A stretch of DNA of 64,000 nucleotides from Isoetes taiwanensis. Its lineage: Eukaryota; Streptophyta; Lycopodiopsida; Isoetales; Isoetaceae. A program made the translations under genes and the position numbers. The notes under the pieces were generated by a model. The model saw only the letters and a list, made by a program, of their open reading frames with translations, was not told where the DNA came from and did no database searches. Location of the stretch: contig JAJEKV010000025.1 in NCBI GenBank assembly GCA_021234155.1, positions 3,247,339 through 3,311,338 of the forward strand, written 5' to 3'. This document shows positions 10,715 to 22,383 of this stretch, piece by piece. Each line of letters opens with the position of its first letter. Position 1 is the stretch's first letter.

Positions 10715-12733
10715 ATGGACTTCTTGCAGATTCCCTCGAGAATCCCTGGTTTGACGCTGAGTGCAAGGCTCTAAAGACCCAACTGCGCCTCGTCTCAGAT
10801 CCACAGCTGCGACAGCAGGCCATTCAGGACTATAGAGCATTCTTGAAGTCCAAAAAGCATGCATACATTGCGCACCATCGGCGCATGTTTGATTTGTTGA
10901 TGGCCGAAAGCCGAAAGCCTTCGGCGTAGGGTGTTGTACAAGAGGCATCAACCACCCGGCAATATTACCATAGACCGGTGGATGCATCGCTTGGAGGAGT
11001 TGTATGATCCCCGGGAGGTACCGCTAGGGTTCCAGATCGTAGGAGAAATCTTTGCAGCTCACGGAGGAAGACATCCAACGGGGCCTTAGACACACGGCTA
11101 ATGGCAAAAGCGAAGGACTTGCGGGGACTTCAAGCCGAAGTTATTGAAATGGGGTGGGCCAGCTTTGCTAGGGCCTCGGCACGTGGTCATTAACCGGGCC
11201 ATAAGGGAGGGCCTCCCGGGAGTGGATGGTTAGCAAGGTCACCCCAATTCATAAGGACAGTAATAGGGATGATTCGCGAACTACCGCATGATCATGATGA
11301 GCCCATTACTCGCAAAGCTTTTAGCGGTGTGGTGGAGAAGAAGTTAACTTCGGTGGGGTGAGGAAGGCGGAGTACGCTGCAGTTGGCGGTGAGGGGTTTA
11401 GCCCGCCCACTCCCAATCGACCATATATTCACTCTCGAGAATCCTTATGGAAGCTACTCTCTTAATGGCGGACGTGACTTATCTTCTTTGTTTCGTAGAT
11501 TTCAAGGCGGCATATGATACGGTCCCTCGGGACTGTTGTGGCAAAGCATTTGCGGTATTTGCATGCCCCCAGGACTTACAAAATGTCATCTATAGACTCT
11601 ATGATGGGATATATCTTTGCATTACGCATCGATCAGCGAAGTTGCTAGCACCATAGGGGTTAAAGCGGGGATGTCCGTTATCTCCAACGCTCTTTGGTCT
11701 CTACATTGACAAGTTGGAGACACGGATGCAAGAACATGGCGGGGCCCGCAGGCTACCGAGAGGCATACAATTATAAGGCAATTGCTCTATCACGAGGGCG
11801 ATGTAGACTTGCTATCCCATACGACCGGAGTATCGCAAAGCATTTGACGCTCTTAGTGGGTTACGTGACACAACGAGGAATGGCGGTGAACTTGCGTAAA
11901 ACTAAGCTCTGGCGGTCCTCTCCTCTGTGACATGATATCCCGGATCTCTATTATAGAGGACGAAGGTGGATGTTGTAAGGACCTTCAAGTATCCGGGAAT
12001 CGACTTTTTGCGCTAACATGTTATGGGATGACCGCGGTGGAAAGACGGGTCAACGCGGGATGGAAAGCCCGTATGCTATGCGAATAGCCGCTCTGAGAAT
12101 AGACCTATGTATTTGGGCACGTAGAGCACACACTGTTTAGAGCACTCGTTGAACCGGTATTGTTGTATGGGGTAGAGGTCCGGGGTCCAACAATTAGCAA
12201 GAACACACAGGATAAGCTAGAGAGGGTGCGCGAAGGCCTTCTTAACATCTGACCCTAGGTATCAAGGACACGGTGCCTTATCGATTTTGCTATATGAGGC
12301 CCGGGTTACGGCCCCGCAACATTCCGCTATGCTTGAGACATCTTGCATATTTCCACAAGGTCACCCGGCATGGATGCACAACGTCTTCCCGAGGGCTCTA
12401 TTATTGGCACAAGAGCCACAACGACCGAAGAGGGTATGGCGGAGCACCATCGGGGTGGTTATAGCGTGGTCTATAGACTACCGGCCAGATTGTGGCTATG
12501 CCGATGCCCGGGGGCGGTCGCACACTGAATGGCGCTTTGCCACCACTCGTGGGATGCGACCACTTTCGTGCAAAGCCTAAAAAGCGAGCACTACCACCGC
12601 AGTTAATCCAACACTAGAACATGGCCCACACCGGTACTTGAAAGCGCATATATATCTATGAAGAAACGGAGAGCTATTGCCTCGCGGAGGGCGGGTCCCA
12701 TCATCTCGTAATTGAGGCAGTCGTTGGACTACG
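10715..12733 (+). pseudogene. LINE ORF2, reverse-transcriptase remnants, heavily decayed
   Basis: Only short frames survive. CFVDFKAAYDTVPRDC near 11490-11535 is the LINE RT motif with its first catalytic Asp region. KRGCPLSPTLFGLYIDKLE can be read near 11664-11718 with one lesion. VEPVLLYGVEV near 12150-12180 is the conserved region after the RT. I find no intact YADD motif. The G+C content is higher than in the flanks. Many C-to-T-like changes and indels are present. Confidence 0.7.
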
Positions 12734-12982
12734 ATGGAGGGCGAGAGAATCCCCCGGCATGAGAGAATATGCCAGTGTTGCCACATGCGGACAGTGGAGG
12801 ATGAGCACCATGCTCTGCAAGAGTGTCCGGCATATACGCATATCCGAGCAACACATGCTGATCTTAGATGCTCTGCGGCACCGCTGCATCAATTGCTGGC
12901 ATCGCCAATGGTTGCACGTCTCGCATCCTACATTTTGCAAGTCTCTACCGTCAGAGAATCCCTTACAGGACAAGGGATCTGA
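12734..12982 (+). pseudogene. LINE ORF2, C-terminal CCHC zinc motif
   Basis: The frame reads ICQCCHMRTVEDEHHALQECPAY, i.e. C-x2-C-x9-H-x4-C, the zinc motif at the end of this LINE family. It also occurs at 32.85 kb, 35.4 kb (minus) and 54.13 kb. The motif probably helps bind the element RNA or target DNA. The frame ends just before the 3' UTR hairpin. Confidence 0.75.
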
Positions 12983-13130
12983 GAGCCTACTACCAGGGTT
13001 TTTCCTCCCATGTGGGGGTTTTTTCATCCCAGTAGTAGGGACACATTGTATAGTAGCATTTGTCTTTTTGCTATGGTTTTATCTGCTTTGTGTACTGCAT
13101 GTACCGTCTCATAGGTCAAGTTTGGCCTCC

Positions 13131-13701
13131 TTCCTTCTTTACTCAAGATATTTTTAAACCGGTTTGCTAGAACTTTTGATTCATTGTAGCCTTTTGCATA
13201 TGAACAGGGTCTTCCTTTTTCGTAAACAAAGAGTAAAGAAAGTGAAGATGTTTCTAATTTTCGTCTATCGTATGAAGTCTTTTTGTGAAATAAAGAAAGT
13301 ACAAAAGACATGTGCTTATATAAGAACAGTCACTCTGAAAAACAATTTATTTATGTCTGGAAATTCTTTTTGAATGGTAGTCCATGTTGCTCTCAATTCT
13401 TTACCTACAGAAGATAAGAGGAATTGCTTTTAATTCTACATTGTTACTTAATATTTAACTTGCAATCAAGTCTAGGCCTAACAGGAGGCACCTATTTTCT
13501 TTTAGGGCTATTAATTGACCCGAAGTGGTCTTTGAAAAAGTTCGTGGAAGGTAAATGTTTGTTTGTACAAATTTTAAAAGCTACCCTTTTTTTTCTAATA
13601 TAATAACTCATCCACTTGTTTTACGGGTATGGTAAATGATCTCAGGAATGGTGATTTTTATGTCCATATTATATCCTCTTGGAACCGTATTGTGCTACAT
13701 A
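13131..13701. other. no gene seen
   Basis: AT-rich spacer between the LINE and the fold-back element. Only short non-convincing ORFs. Confidence 0.5.
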
Positions 13702-14169
13702 TTAACACAAACCATTAACACACAACTACCATTAACATTGTTAACACAAACCATTGCATTTGACACATTTAAATTAAAATCCCCCTTAAACCCTCTTTGG
13801 TTTGGGTGCATATTCACACGGGGGTTACGTAAGGCAGCGAGAGCCCCAAAAAATTTACAATACATGTACAAAATTAATACCATTAAGTACATTCTCTCAA
13901 ACCTTATAGTATTTTGCAAATCTTAATATACAGTATACAAAAACTTGTACATGCATACCCCACAAACGAGGATCGCTATGTACGGTCTAGATCTTGGAAT
14001 AAAGGGCAAATATGCCCATCCGACAGCTCTCGTTGCCCGAAGTAACCCCCCGTGTGAATATGCACCCAAACTAAAGGGGGTTTAAGGGGGATTTTAATTT
14101 AAATGTGTCAAATGCAATGGTTTGTGTTAATAATGTTAATGGTAGTTGTGTGTTAATGGTTTGTGTTAA
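13702..14169. mobile_element. fold-back MITE, 468 bp, with about 127-bp terminal inverted repeats
   Basis: The left arm (13702-13828) starts TTAACACAAACCATTAACAC and ends GGGGGTTAC. The right arm (14042-14169) is its inverted copy with few changes. The arms enclose about 213 bp without an ORF. A third, single arm in the left orientation lies at 24028-24142, so this is a dispersed family. No clear target duplication is visible; a 2-3 bp TA-type duplication is possible. No transposase is encoded. Confidence 0.85.
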
Positions 14170-14394
14170 CTAAAACAATTTTTGGCCCCTTCGGGGCCTT
14201 AAGGATGGCGTAGGGGTGTAGATATAGACATTATCTAATACTCTAATGATGGATGGAAGGGCACTAAGAAATCCAAGCCCTAATATTAAGTGTGACATAA
14301 TACCATGATAGATAATAATAGAATAGGATAGACAAATGGTAACCCATGTTACAATTTTTTATTATCAAATGCTTCGCTGTCTTGAGTAAGCCTG

Positions 14395-16545
14395 CACAAC
14401 CCACAGGAAATATTACCCCGGAACAATGGGTGAGATACTTGCAGCAGCTGTATGACCCAATGGGAAGCGGGCACCGCGTACCTCATGTGCCTAGGGCCTA
14501 GCGGGTCATTCTTGAAGGGGATGTCATAATAGGCACCCAGCGCCCGCTAATGCGAAGGGAAGGCAGCAGATTTGGATGGTATGCAGGCAGAGCTTCTCAA
14601 GTGGGCCGGGCCCCCAATGGTGCCGGTTCTCACAGCACTCTTCAACAGGGCATTGCAAGAAGGCTTCCCCCCCGCACTGGACTACCAGTAGAGTTGTGCC
14701 CATATACAAAGCGGGGGACCCCCACGTTGACCAACTATCGTACCATTATGGTGGGTTCTGTCTTTGCCAAGTTGCTTTGCGGGATTCTTGAGCGGCGGCC
14801 CGACACTTTGGGCAGAGGATGGAGAATCGGGCTCTCACGCAGGCGGGCTTCCGCCCGGCATTCTACTATTAACCATATCTTCACTCTGCGAACACTCATA
14901 GAGGATAGCGGAATCAACGCCGAGAATCTTTCTTTGTTGCTTTGTGGATTTCGCAAAGGCTTTTGACACAATGCCTCGGGATAAGTTGTGGGACGAGATT
15001 GAGGCGACTAGGGACCCCCGTCGACTTGCAGAATGCTATATACTGAGACTATACGAGGCTTGCTCCGGCCGTCTCACAATCGTCGGGGAGCCCGTTGTTA
15101 GTAGCATTGGGGTGCCCGAGGCTGCCCTCTATCCCGGCAGCTCTTCGGCTTGTACATTGACCAGCTAGAAGAATGGCTAAATTGAGCACCTGGGAGGAGG
15201 CTTCGATTGATGCACCACATAATCCGCAACTCATATATGCCGATGATGTTGACCTGCCGCATATACCCCGAGAGGACATGCAACGCCACCGGATGCTTTG
15301 GACACTTTACGCCAATTCACCGACATGAGAGTTAACTTGGCCAAGACAAGGGTGCCGGGCTGGTCCCATCATCCAAGCACCCACGCCTTCCCTCATTCAC
15401 TTACCCGTGGGCGGGTAGTGGAGGTGGCTCGATCTTATAAGTATTTGGGCATTAAGTTTTCTACTACCACACTTTGGGATGCATCCATCGGGTTACGGGT
15501 CACTGCAGTCGGAAAGCCACCAGATGCAATGCAAAACAATGATCACAAGGCGTAGTTTGTATGCATGGGGTCACCGGGCATACTTGTTCGTGGCCTTGGT
15601 TGAACCGGTCCTCCTCTATGGGGCAGAAGTGTGGGGGCCAGTGATATCCCTCACCACTTGGAACGATCTAGAGCAGGTACAGAAGGCCTTCTTGGCCCGC
15701 GCACTGGGAGTGAAGTCCACGATCCCATATATCAGATCTTGCTCCAAAAGACAGGCTTCCTTCCATTCTGAGGGCTGCTACTGAACGTCACATTATTTAC
15801 TTCCGGAAGGTGGTGGCTATGGATGAAGCCCGGCTGCCCAACCTTGCTTTGGCAAAGTGGCGATGGGCCCTTGGCGACTCAAAGCCCTTCTTTGGAAAGA
15901 CAAGCAAGCCCAGTGGTTCTCGCTATGGAATGTGCAGGCATGTCAAGGTGGCAAATTATCGACAACAGGTTAATCCCATGCTCACGCTGGGCCCACACCA
16001 CTACCTGCGCACCCATCTACCCATGAAAAGCGCAGAGTGATTGCTTCCATTCGCAGACAGTGCACACCACCTCCGCATTGAGACAGGGAGATGGATTCAG
16101 AGCCAGCGTGAGGGCGAGTTTGTCGATCTTTGTCAATAGGGCGCCATTGAGGATGAAAGTCCGCCCTCCGGGCTGTCGGGATACCCGGCATATCCGGGCT
16201 CGGTATGCTCGGTTAGTTGTGCCCCATCGGGCCTTGCATGAGCCTGCGAAAGCACGACCTCTATAGGCTTGTTGGGATCATTACCTCGGGAGGTAATGGA
16301 TCTGCGGACTTCGATTATGCCCCCCGTCCGGGCATTAACCTCGTTTTGTACTTGTGATTATGTATATAATAATGCAAAGATGTCGCAAGATCCTTATTGC
16401 TACTAAGGTTTTTCCCGAAAACCCTTCCGGAATGCGGGGGTTTTTAATCTGGTAGTATCGCTGCTTTGCTCTCTCTTTGTACTTGGGTCCCATAGGCCAG
16501 TCGGTCTCCATGGACGATAAAATCATACTCTATTCTATTCTTGTC
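14395..16545 (+). mobile_element. LINE copy, 5'-truncated and decayed (same family as the first)
   Basis: It begins inside the ORF2 linker (PEQWVRYLQQLYDP near 14419-14460). Reverse-transcriptase pieces follow: FRTIMVGSVFAKLL-like at 14740-14775, RKGF plus DFAKAFDTMPRDKLW at 14935-14990, YADDVDLPHIPREDM near 15235-15280, and VEPVLLYGAEVWGPV at 15598-15642. The C-terminal region appears as YRQQVNPMLTLGPHHYLRT near 15958-16015 and a degraded zinc motif. The 3' UTR shows the family hairpin (GTTTTTCCCGAAAACCC near 16408) and the tail CTATTCTATTC at 16528-16541. Frameshifts and stops are frequent. Confidence 0.85.
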
Positions 16546-17214
16546 AGTAACATAATAAATATGCAACCTAGTCCTGTAGCAAGTTCTTAGAAAAGCTCTC
16601 CCAACCAGCAACCTCCTTCACAACCAAACATAGCAACATGATAATATAACATCTCATTTTTCCACCTGCAACCAAAATAGCTGAAATGTAGAGACTTATA
16701 TGCATATTTTTGAAAGTAATTTAGCTTACATGGCAAGCCCAGACCTCTGAATTTTTTGGAATTCCCCTCTACAAAGGATAGCATTTAGTCGAAAGGTTGA
16801 ATTATTACATAAATTCTTTGGCTAAACAGCTATCGATTTAAAATATTTATCATACCTTTTTTTAAAGAAATTGATTACATAGCCTCCTGGCAACCTCATG
16901 CCCTGCAGAATGGACTTAAGCAAGCCACTACACACAAAAGATACAAAAGCAGTGCATATGAAATGCGGCACACTAACAAAACCATCATTAGGAATCAGCA
17001 GGATAAAAATTCGAACAGTAGACTGACCATGGAAATGAGAAAGGATTGTAATAAAGCATTTCATTACTTCTCCCAATACAATATATTTCTGGTACCATTG
17101 ATTTTTTGCATGCCTTATTTATAGGTCAGACATACTAAAGTTCCAGTTTAAGTGAGCCACACCCTTTGTGCCTTGAGGCAAATGCAACTCGTAAGATATG
17201 CAAAGTGCGAGGTC
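16546..17214. other. no gene seen
   Basis: AT-rich. The ORFs at 16587-16784 and 16822-17076 (minus) do not look protein-like and are not supported by anything else. Confidence 0.5.
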
Positions 17215-18148
17215 TTATGTATACTTTTGCAGCTGAGAAGCGTGCCTTAGTAACCGCATGCAAGCAGACTGCAGCTCGTCAGGCCTTAAATTCTTGTCAA
17301 AAGTCAAGTTCCTTAGGCATAGTTTCTTCCTGACATGAGATTTTAGATCATCAATTTTCACCTCTTTCATCTTGAATTTTCTCCTATATTTCAAGGCTTC
17401 TTCTCCAGCTTCTTCAATGAATTCATATATACTTGCTATATCACCCCAGATAGGCACAGCCGCATACCCCATGCTTTCATCTATTGAAAATGGTTCTTTC
17501 TCTGGATACACATCTTCTACAATGCAACTTTTATTGTTAGACGCAACATCTATGATGCGAATAGGAAGTTCATAGAACTTTCCCCTCCTCTGACCCCTTC
17601 TTTTTTGCATCTCTCTCGGAAGGTGGTCAAGGAAAGACATATATTCATCTCGGACACCAAGTGAATCATTTGCAAAAATCATTTCAACCTCCAATAAATG
17701 AGCAATTTGAAATTAAATGAGCCACCTGAAATTCCTTCAACTGTCTCCCGTTTTTCTGCAGAGAACCTCGCGACTCTCTCGCATGCACGTTCACCTCATT
17801 AAGATAATCTATCCATTGCTCAAAGATGATTTGCCATAATCAAGACATAAATTACCCGGTGTATCCATACCATAACAGCTACCAATAACAATTGTGCAAC
17901 CTATGAGTTTAGTTTTTGTGGCAAAGATTCTCGCTTTTGCTAATTGTTGTAATGCATCAAGTTTTTGGACATCAGATAATGCAGTCTTGAACAGTACAGA
18001 AATTCTTCTACCCAATCGTAATGCATTTTTAACTACTATCATGTGTTGCTCAAGATTCAGAAGAGAGCTTTCTCCAGAGGAAGCATAGTACTGGAGATTG
18101 TTGCATAACGCATAATCTTGTTGTGCCGTGGAAGTGATAGAAAGAACA
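17215..18148 (-). pseudogene. fragment of an unrecognised conserved plant-type gene, at least two exons
   Basis: A minus-strand exon begins at 18148 after a good acceptor (TTTTTTTCATGCAG). It encodes NALRLGRRISVLFKTALSDV, QQLAKARIFATKTKLIGCTI and YGMDTPGNLCLDYGKSSL. A frameshift near 17810 is followed by IDYLNEVNVHARES. A second exon (about 17690 down to 17215) encodes LGVRDEYMSFLDHLPREMQK, GKFYELPIRIIDVASNNKSC, PIWGDIASIYEFIEEAGEE and RKKLCLRNLTFDKNLRPDEL. The composition is clearly that of a real, folded protein. I cannot name the family. One frameshift shows decay. It follows the SPIKE1-like piece in the same orientation, but it is not SPIKE1 as I know it. Confidence 0.55.
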
Positions 18149-18184
18149 CTGCATGAAAAAAACATGAATATTTAGTCATTATCC

Positions 18185-18885
18185 TATGAAAACCTGTACT
18201 TTGGAAGGCAGAAATGCTTATTCGGACAAGAATCTAGAGGCTGACAACTGCCTTTCTGCGGATAGATTCATTGCAAAAAACTGCAAGCTGCAAAAGATGG
18301 AAAGCTATTTGCTTCAAGAAGCGATCATTCTCCCTATCCATCAATGTGGCTCCATGACGGCTGAAGAGGTTATTAAAGACTGGAACAAATGCATTCCAGA
18401 AGGTCAATGGTCGATTGCGATTCGAGAAAACACCGTGAATATTGCAGTAACACAATCAAGCTTCATATAGTCTGTGGCAATGCTATGCACTGCAGCCACA
18501 TGTGTGAACTTCTCGGCAATATCAAGAACTTGAATTACTGCTGCACTCAATTTTTCCTCCCATACTTCCTACAATATAAAAGACGAATTAGGACATTTCA
18601 TAGTATCTCTGAAGCATGACATGTGATCTGTTATATCCATCACTTTGGATAAACTTAGAAACTAAATGAATAATACTAGAAATAAGAAGCTATACTCACC
18701 AGCTTCATGTAAGCTCTCTCTAAGAGCTCTGTTTGAAGCTCCCTTTCGCGATGACTGTGCTTGAGCTAAAGCTTCCCGCAATGAATATGGTTGATTAGAA
18801 GTTAACTGAGGGCTTAACTTCTTCCAGATATGTCCATTGTCAGGTGTTGCTTGTGGCTGCATCCAGAACCCACGAATTGCTGCAA
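18185..18885 (-). pseudogene. SPIKE1-like (DOCK-family GEF) gene fragment
   Basis: Two minus-strand exons. The first (about 18885-18701) encodes QPYSLREALAQAQSSRKGAS and NRALRESLHEAG before a GT donor. The second starts at 18568 after a TAG acceptor with EVWEEKLSAAVIQVLDIAEK and VHSIATDYMKLDCVTAIF. After a small frameshift insertion near 18440 it continues with RPLTFWNAFVPVFNNLF, HGATLMDRENDRFLKQIAFH and SIRRKAVVSL, then a TAG stop in place of Gln and ILVR. These stretches match plant SPIKE1, a DOCK-type guanine-nucleotide exchange factor for ROP GTPases. The fragment covers only a short middle stretch of a protein of about 1,800 residues and lacks the catalytic DHR2 domain. It is a captured or leftover piece. 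Confidence 0.8.
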
Positions 18886-20224
18886 AATCGCTTTCCTACA
18901 CAAACCCTAAGGCAGAGATAGACACAAACCCTAAAGCACAGATCCCCGATGCTTGCATGCTTTTCAACAAATTAATACAAATAATTTTCTTATGAATAGG
19001 AACTATAAAATGCGCAACCATTGCAAAAACATAGATAAAATGCCATTCAAATATAAAAAACCAATATGCACTCTAGATATACTGATTAGTATGCCTCGTG
19101 CAATACGCCCATGCAATCATATGAAAACCATGCCAAAAGGGTATAAAATTACAAAAAAAAACCCATGTTATAATGCTAGATATTGCACTCTAATAACCTC
19201 TAATCCAAAAATCTTAGTATACAAAAGATATAATGTCCAAACTACAAAGCTTGTTTGCCTACATTACTTTTTATTATAACATTAGCTTGGCAATCTATTT
19301 GGTAGGGCATGCATAATTAAAGGCCTTGCAAGCACTAACTATGCCGAAACCCAATAATAAATCATGTCTTGCTAACTTCATTTAGTTTAGATGGCTTGTT
19401 GCATATCAGCGAGCCTATGGTTGGGCATATGGTATCAGGAAACTGTCTAATGCCATCTTTCTTAGTGGCAGGTCTCCGTTCAATTTGACAAGCCTTCTTT
19501 TATCCCCTATGATATTTTTATTCTCAGTGAATCCCCATATCCCACTTCATTGGAACAAACATACGGATCCTCCGCTTAGTGTGGCAGGGATAAGTATTCA
19601 AGCAAGCATTTCAAATCCCTAATTGAGCACCTGTTCTGGTTAGAAGAAATTTTTGTTCTTCGTTCTTCCAGTTGCAACCATTCAAGCAGTGGTCCACATC
19701 TTATCAGATGGTCGATTCCTCTAAGCAAATAAATATATAACTTAAAAGTAGTTCCCTTGGAGACAGAACTTAAAAAACTCATGATTAGGTCTTTGGTATG
19801 ACTTTGCAAGTTGGGATGTAGAGGAAGCACTGGAAGTTGACTTTCTCTCCTATCTCCGATTTGTTTTTCTAGGGCTTTTTAAGTTTTCTTCAACCATCGA
19901 TTTGAAAAGGACCACATCCAATGACCTAAAATAGTGCCACATCATGTTTGTTGATGTGTCAATCCATAAGGCAAGTCTGTTAGTCAATGACCAAAATCAA
20001 GTATTGAATGGTACATCTGCAATACTTTATATTGTAAGCTAAGATGTATTTTGCATGATTGGAACTAAGATTTCTCTAACTATGCCCATCCGACAAAAGC
20101 CTCCTCCCAGAAATATTGAATTGGCCATACTTAGATAAGATACATGCCTTTTACTATACATGAGTGTATATTAACAGTAGATGTTAGATTATGCTCATCC
20201 AAAAAAACCTTCTCGGAACATCAG
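18886..20224. other. no gene seen
   Basis: AT-rich. The ORFs 18953-19279 and 19576-19830 have no recognisable domain. I see no repeat of note. Confidence 0.5.
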
Positions 20225-20237
20225 ATTTGGGCATAAT

Positions 20238-20400
20238 TAAAATAGAATAGAATAGAATAAAATAGATTTTTTAATATCCTAAAAAACCAAGAGGCCATGG
20301 AACCCATACAATGGCTAGACAACCATCACTACTAGGGTTAAAAAGCTCCTGCCTTGAAAGGTTTTTACGGGAAAAACCTTTGCAGTAATAATGATATTAG
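20238..20400 (-). mobile_element. short LINE 3' end, minus strand
   Basis: Read on the minus strand, this is the family 3' UTR only: a GGTTTTTCCCG ... AAAACC hairpin near 20352-20395, then GGGTTCCATGGCCTCTTGG and a (TTCTA)n-type tail at 20238-20266. It corresponds to the ends at 16.5, 22.3 and 33.2 kb. The 5' truncation leaves no coding sequence. Confidence 0.75.
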
Positions 20401-20679
20401 GCAAGCAATCCATATTTGTTCTTTGATACCCACATACATGCAACCAGACTCCACCTTTCAACAAGTAGATCTTTTATAAGACTATTCTTATGTTAGGGAG
20501 ATTATACAACAATCTCCCATGGAATTTTGGAATAACCTACAATGCCATGATGTTATGCTTATTAAGGCCTTTTGATTCGATGATCAACAATGTTTAGATT
20601 TCAATAAATCTCTAGACCTACAGTTTAAGGAATATGAAATAAGCATCATATGTAGGGGATGAAGTTGAGGGTTGAGCTC

Positions 20680-20940
20680 CTTGCTCACCTTCTCTCTAGT
20701 GCCTTGCTCATCTTCTCTCTCTAGCGCCTTGCTCACCTTCTCTCTCTAGCGCCTTGCTCACCTTCTCTCTCTAGCTCACTTTCTCTCTCTAGACACTTTC
20801 TCTCTCTAGCCTTCTCTTTCTCTCTTTCCTTTTCCACTGTCTCTCTAGCCTTCTTTCTCCCTGCTCTGTCTCTCTAGCCTTGCTTTTTCACTCTCTCTAT
20901 AGCCTTGCTTTTTTCCCCCTTCCTCTCTCTATATCCCATC
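20680..20940. repeat. CT-rich tandem repeat
   Basis: About four imperfect copies of a unit near 26 bp built from GCGCCTTGCTCACC plus a TCTCTCTCTA stretch, followed by degenerate CTCTCT-rich sequence. A pyrimidine tract of this kind can be a promoter element or plain microsatellite. No gene follows directly. Confidence 0.8.
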
Positions 20941-20959
20941 AAGGCGACCCATGGCGCGC

Positions 20960-21125
20960 CAATAAAGTGTTCCAGGTTCTAGAACACTCAAAATTCACTG
21001 GATGTGTCGCCTTCTGTTTCTTCCCCAATAAAGTGTTCCAGGATGTGTCGCCTTCTGTTTCTTTCCCAATAAAGTGTTCCAGGTTCTAGAACACTCAAAA
21101 TTCGCTGGATATGTCGCCTTCTGTT
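20960..21125. repeat. tandem repeat of about 55-85 bp, 2.5 copies, with TTCTAGAA palindromes
   Basis: The unit starts AATAAAGTGTTCCAGG and ends TCGCCTTCTGTTTC. Copies begin near 20961, 21025 and 21068. The middle copy lacks the GTTCTAGAACACTC block that the outer two have. TTCnnGAA within that block fits the heat-shock element core, which may be chance. Confidence 0.75.
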
Positions 21126-21359
21126 TCTTCTTTGTGTTCTTCCTTCCCATCCCATTTCAACCTCCAAAAAGCTTATTCGAACCAAGCCCATACCAAAAGT
21201 ATTCCGACAGTAGCCGGAATCAAACCCCCCTCCCCCCCCATAGGGTTGAACCCCCCCAAACCCCGCCGTGCCAACCACTGAGGGCGGGCATCGTTTGTGC
21301 TTTTAAACATCTTTCAATTCTTAATAGCACTTTAACTCTTTAATCCCCATCCATACCAT

Positions 21360-22383
21360 ACAACCTCATGGCCGCTTCGGTAGCCCCTTGCCCATACCCC
21401 ATTTGGAGGGAGACATTCCCCAGCCCTAGCCCCAGCCCACCTGGGAGAACCAGGGGGAGGGGCCGCCGCGAAAACGGCCCCGATCAGATAACAAAGACAA
21501 GGGAGAAACCTCTTCCATGAGGAGGGAAGCCCGGGCGAAGGCCCAATCTATGAGATTGACTCGGGAGATGGATGAAGGCTGCTCAAGCCCGGCCAGGCGC
21601 AGACGAGGGCCATGAAACAGCTGGAGGAGCAGATCGAGAGTAACAGAACCCGGATTGTAGGACTGGCAGCAGAGATACAGTCCTTAGCATCCCACGTGCT
21701 CAAAAGAAATTTGGCAGCATAAAGGCAACAGATTACAGAGATGGAGACCCGCATGCAGCAGTCACGTTAAACTGGCACACTATCAGCAGCAAGTCAATCC
21801 TAGGCTCACAAGAGGCCCACACCAGTACTTGTACACCCAGCTGCCCATGAAGAAGCGCAGACTTATAGCTTCCATTCGCACGGGTGCACATCGCCTCCAC
21901 ATTGAACAGGGCGTTGGGCTCGGGAAGCACGAGAGCAAAGGCTTTACCAGTGTTGCCACCAGGGCGCCGTTGAGGATGAATGTCATGCCCTCCAGATCTG
22001 CCCAGCATTTGCCCATATCCGAGAGCGATATGTTCGATTACTAGTGCCTGGCCAGCCGTTGCATCAGTTATTGACTACGGCGTCAGTGGGTTTGTTGGGG
22101 TCATACCTCCAGGAGGTTATGGATGCACGGACTCATTTGTGTCCTACGGGCCAGTATTGAACTGTCCTATACAATTGTACAACGTGCCAGCATACTTATT
22201 ACTGCTAAGGTTTTTCCCTCGAAAACCCTTCGAGGCGGGGGTTTTTTAATCCTGTCAGTAATACGCTTGCTGCTCTCTTTTTTGTTTGGGTCCCATAGGC
22301 CAATTGGTCTCCGTGGACGCTAAAAATCTATTCTATTCTATTCTATTCTATTCTATTCTATTCTATTCTATTCTATTCTATTC
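21360..22383 (+). mobile_element. internally deleted LINE (ORF1 start joined to ORF2 end)
   Basis: The left part (21360-21770) encodes an ORF1-like start (ATG at 21368, MAASVAPCPYPIWRETF) and a coiled coil (MKQLEEQIESNRTRIVGLAA from about 21612), with stops. The right part (from about 21771) encodes the end of ORF2: HYQQQVNPRLTRGPHQYL, LPMKKRRLIASIRTGAH and a degraded zinc motif. The endonuclease and RT are missing. The 3' UTR hairpin (22209-22247) is well kept, and a (TTCTA)n tail of about 11 units follows (22328-22383). It looks like a short non-autonomous derivative able to use the full LINE's machinery. Confidence 0.75.

Larger units (their letters stand above)
2330..13130 (+). mobile_element. 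LINE (non-LTR retrotransposon), decayed, split by a Ty1/copia insertion
   Basis: The parts lie in the order expected for an L1-like LINE: a coiled-coil ORF1 (2479-2847, continued at 8727-9200), an AP-type endonuclease (about 9673-10510), reverse-transcriptase remnants (about 10700-12500) and a CCHC-type C-terminal zinc motif (12734-12982). A conserved 3' UTR follows, with a hairpin and T-run near 13000-13035. The copia element (2848-8721) interrupts ORF1, and 5-bp target repeats prove that ORF1 was once continuous. Many frameshifts and stops mean this copy cannot move. The 5' boundary (about 2330) and 3' boundary (about 13100-13130) are approximate. The (TTCTA)n tail of sister copies is not preserved here. 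Confidence 0.85.

Noticed and set aside
18900-18945. AACCCTAA-like units as interstitial telomere repeat
   Set aside because: Only two scattered units (AAACCCTAAGG, AAACCCTAAAG); no array.
22321-22383. (TTCTA)n as an independent microsatellite
   Set aside because: It sits exactly at the 3' end of a LINE and the same unit ends other copies, so it is the element tail.
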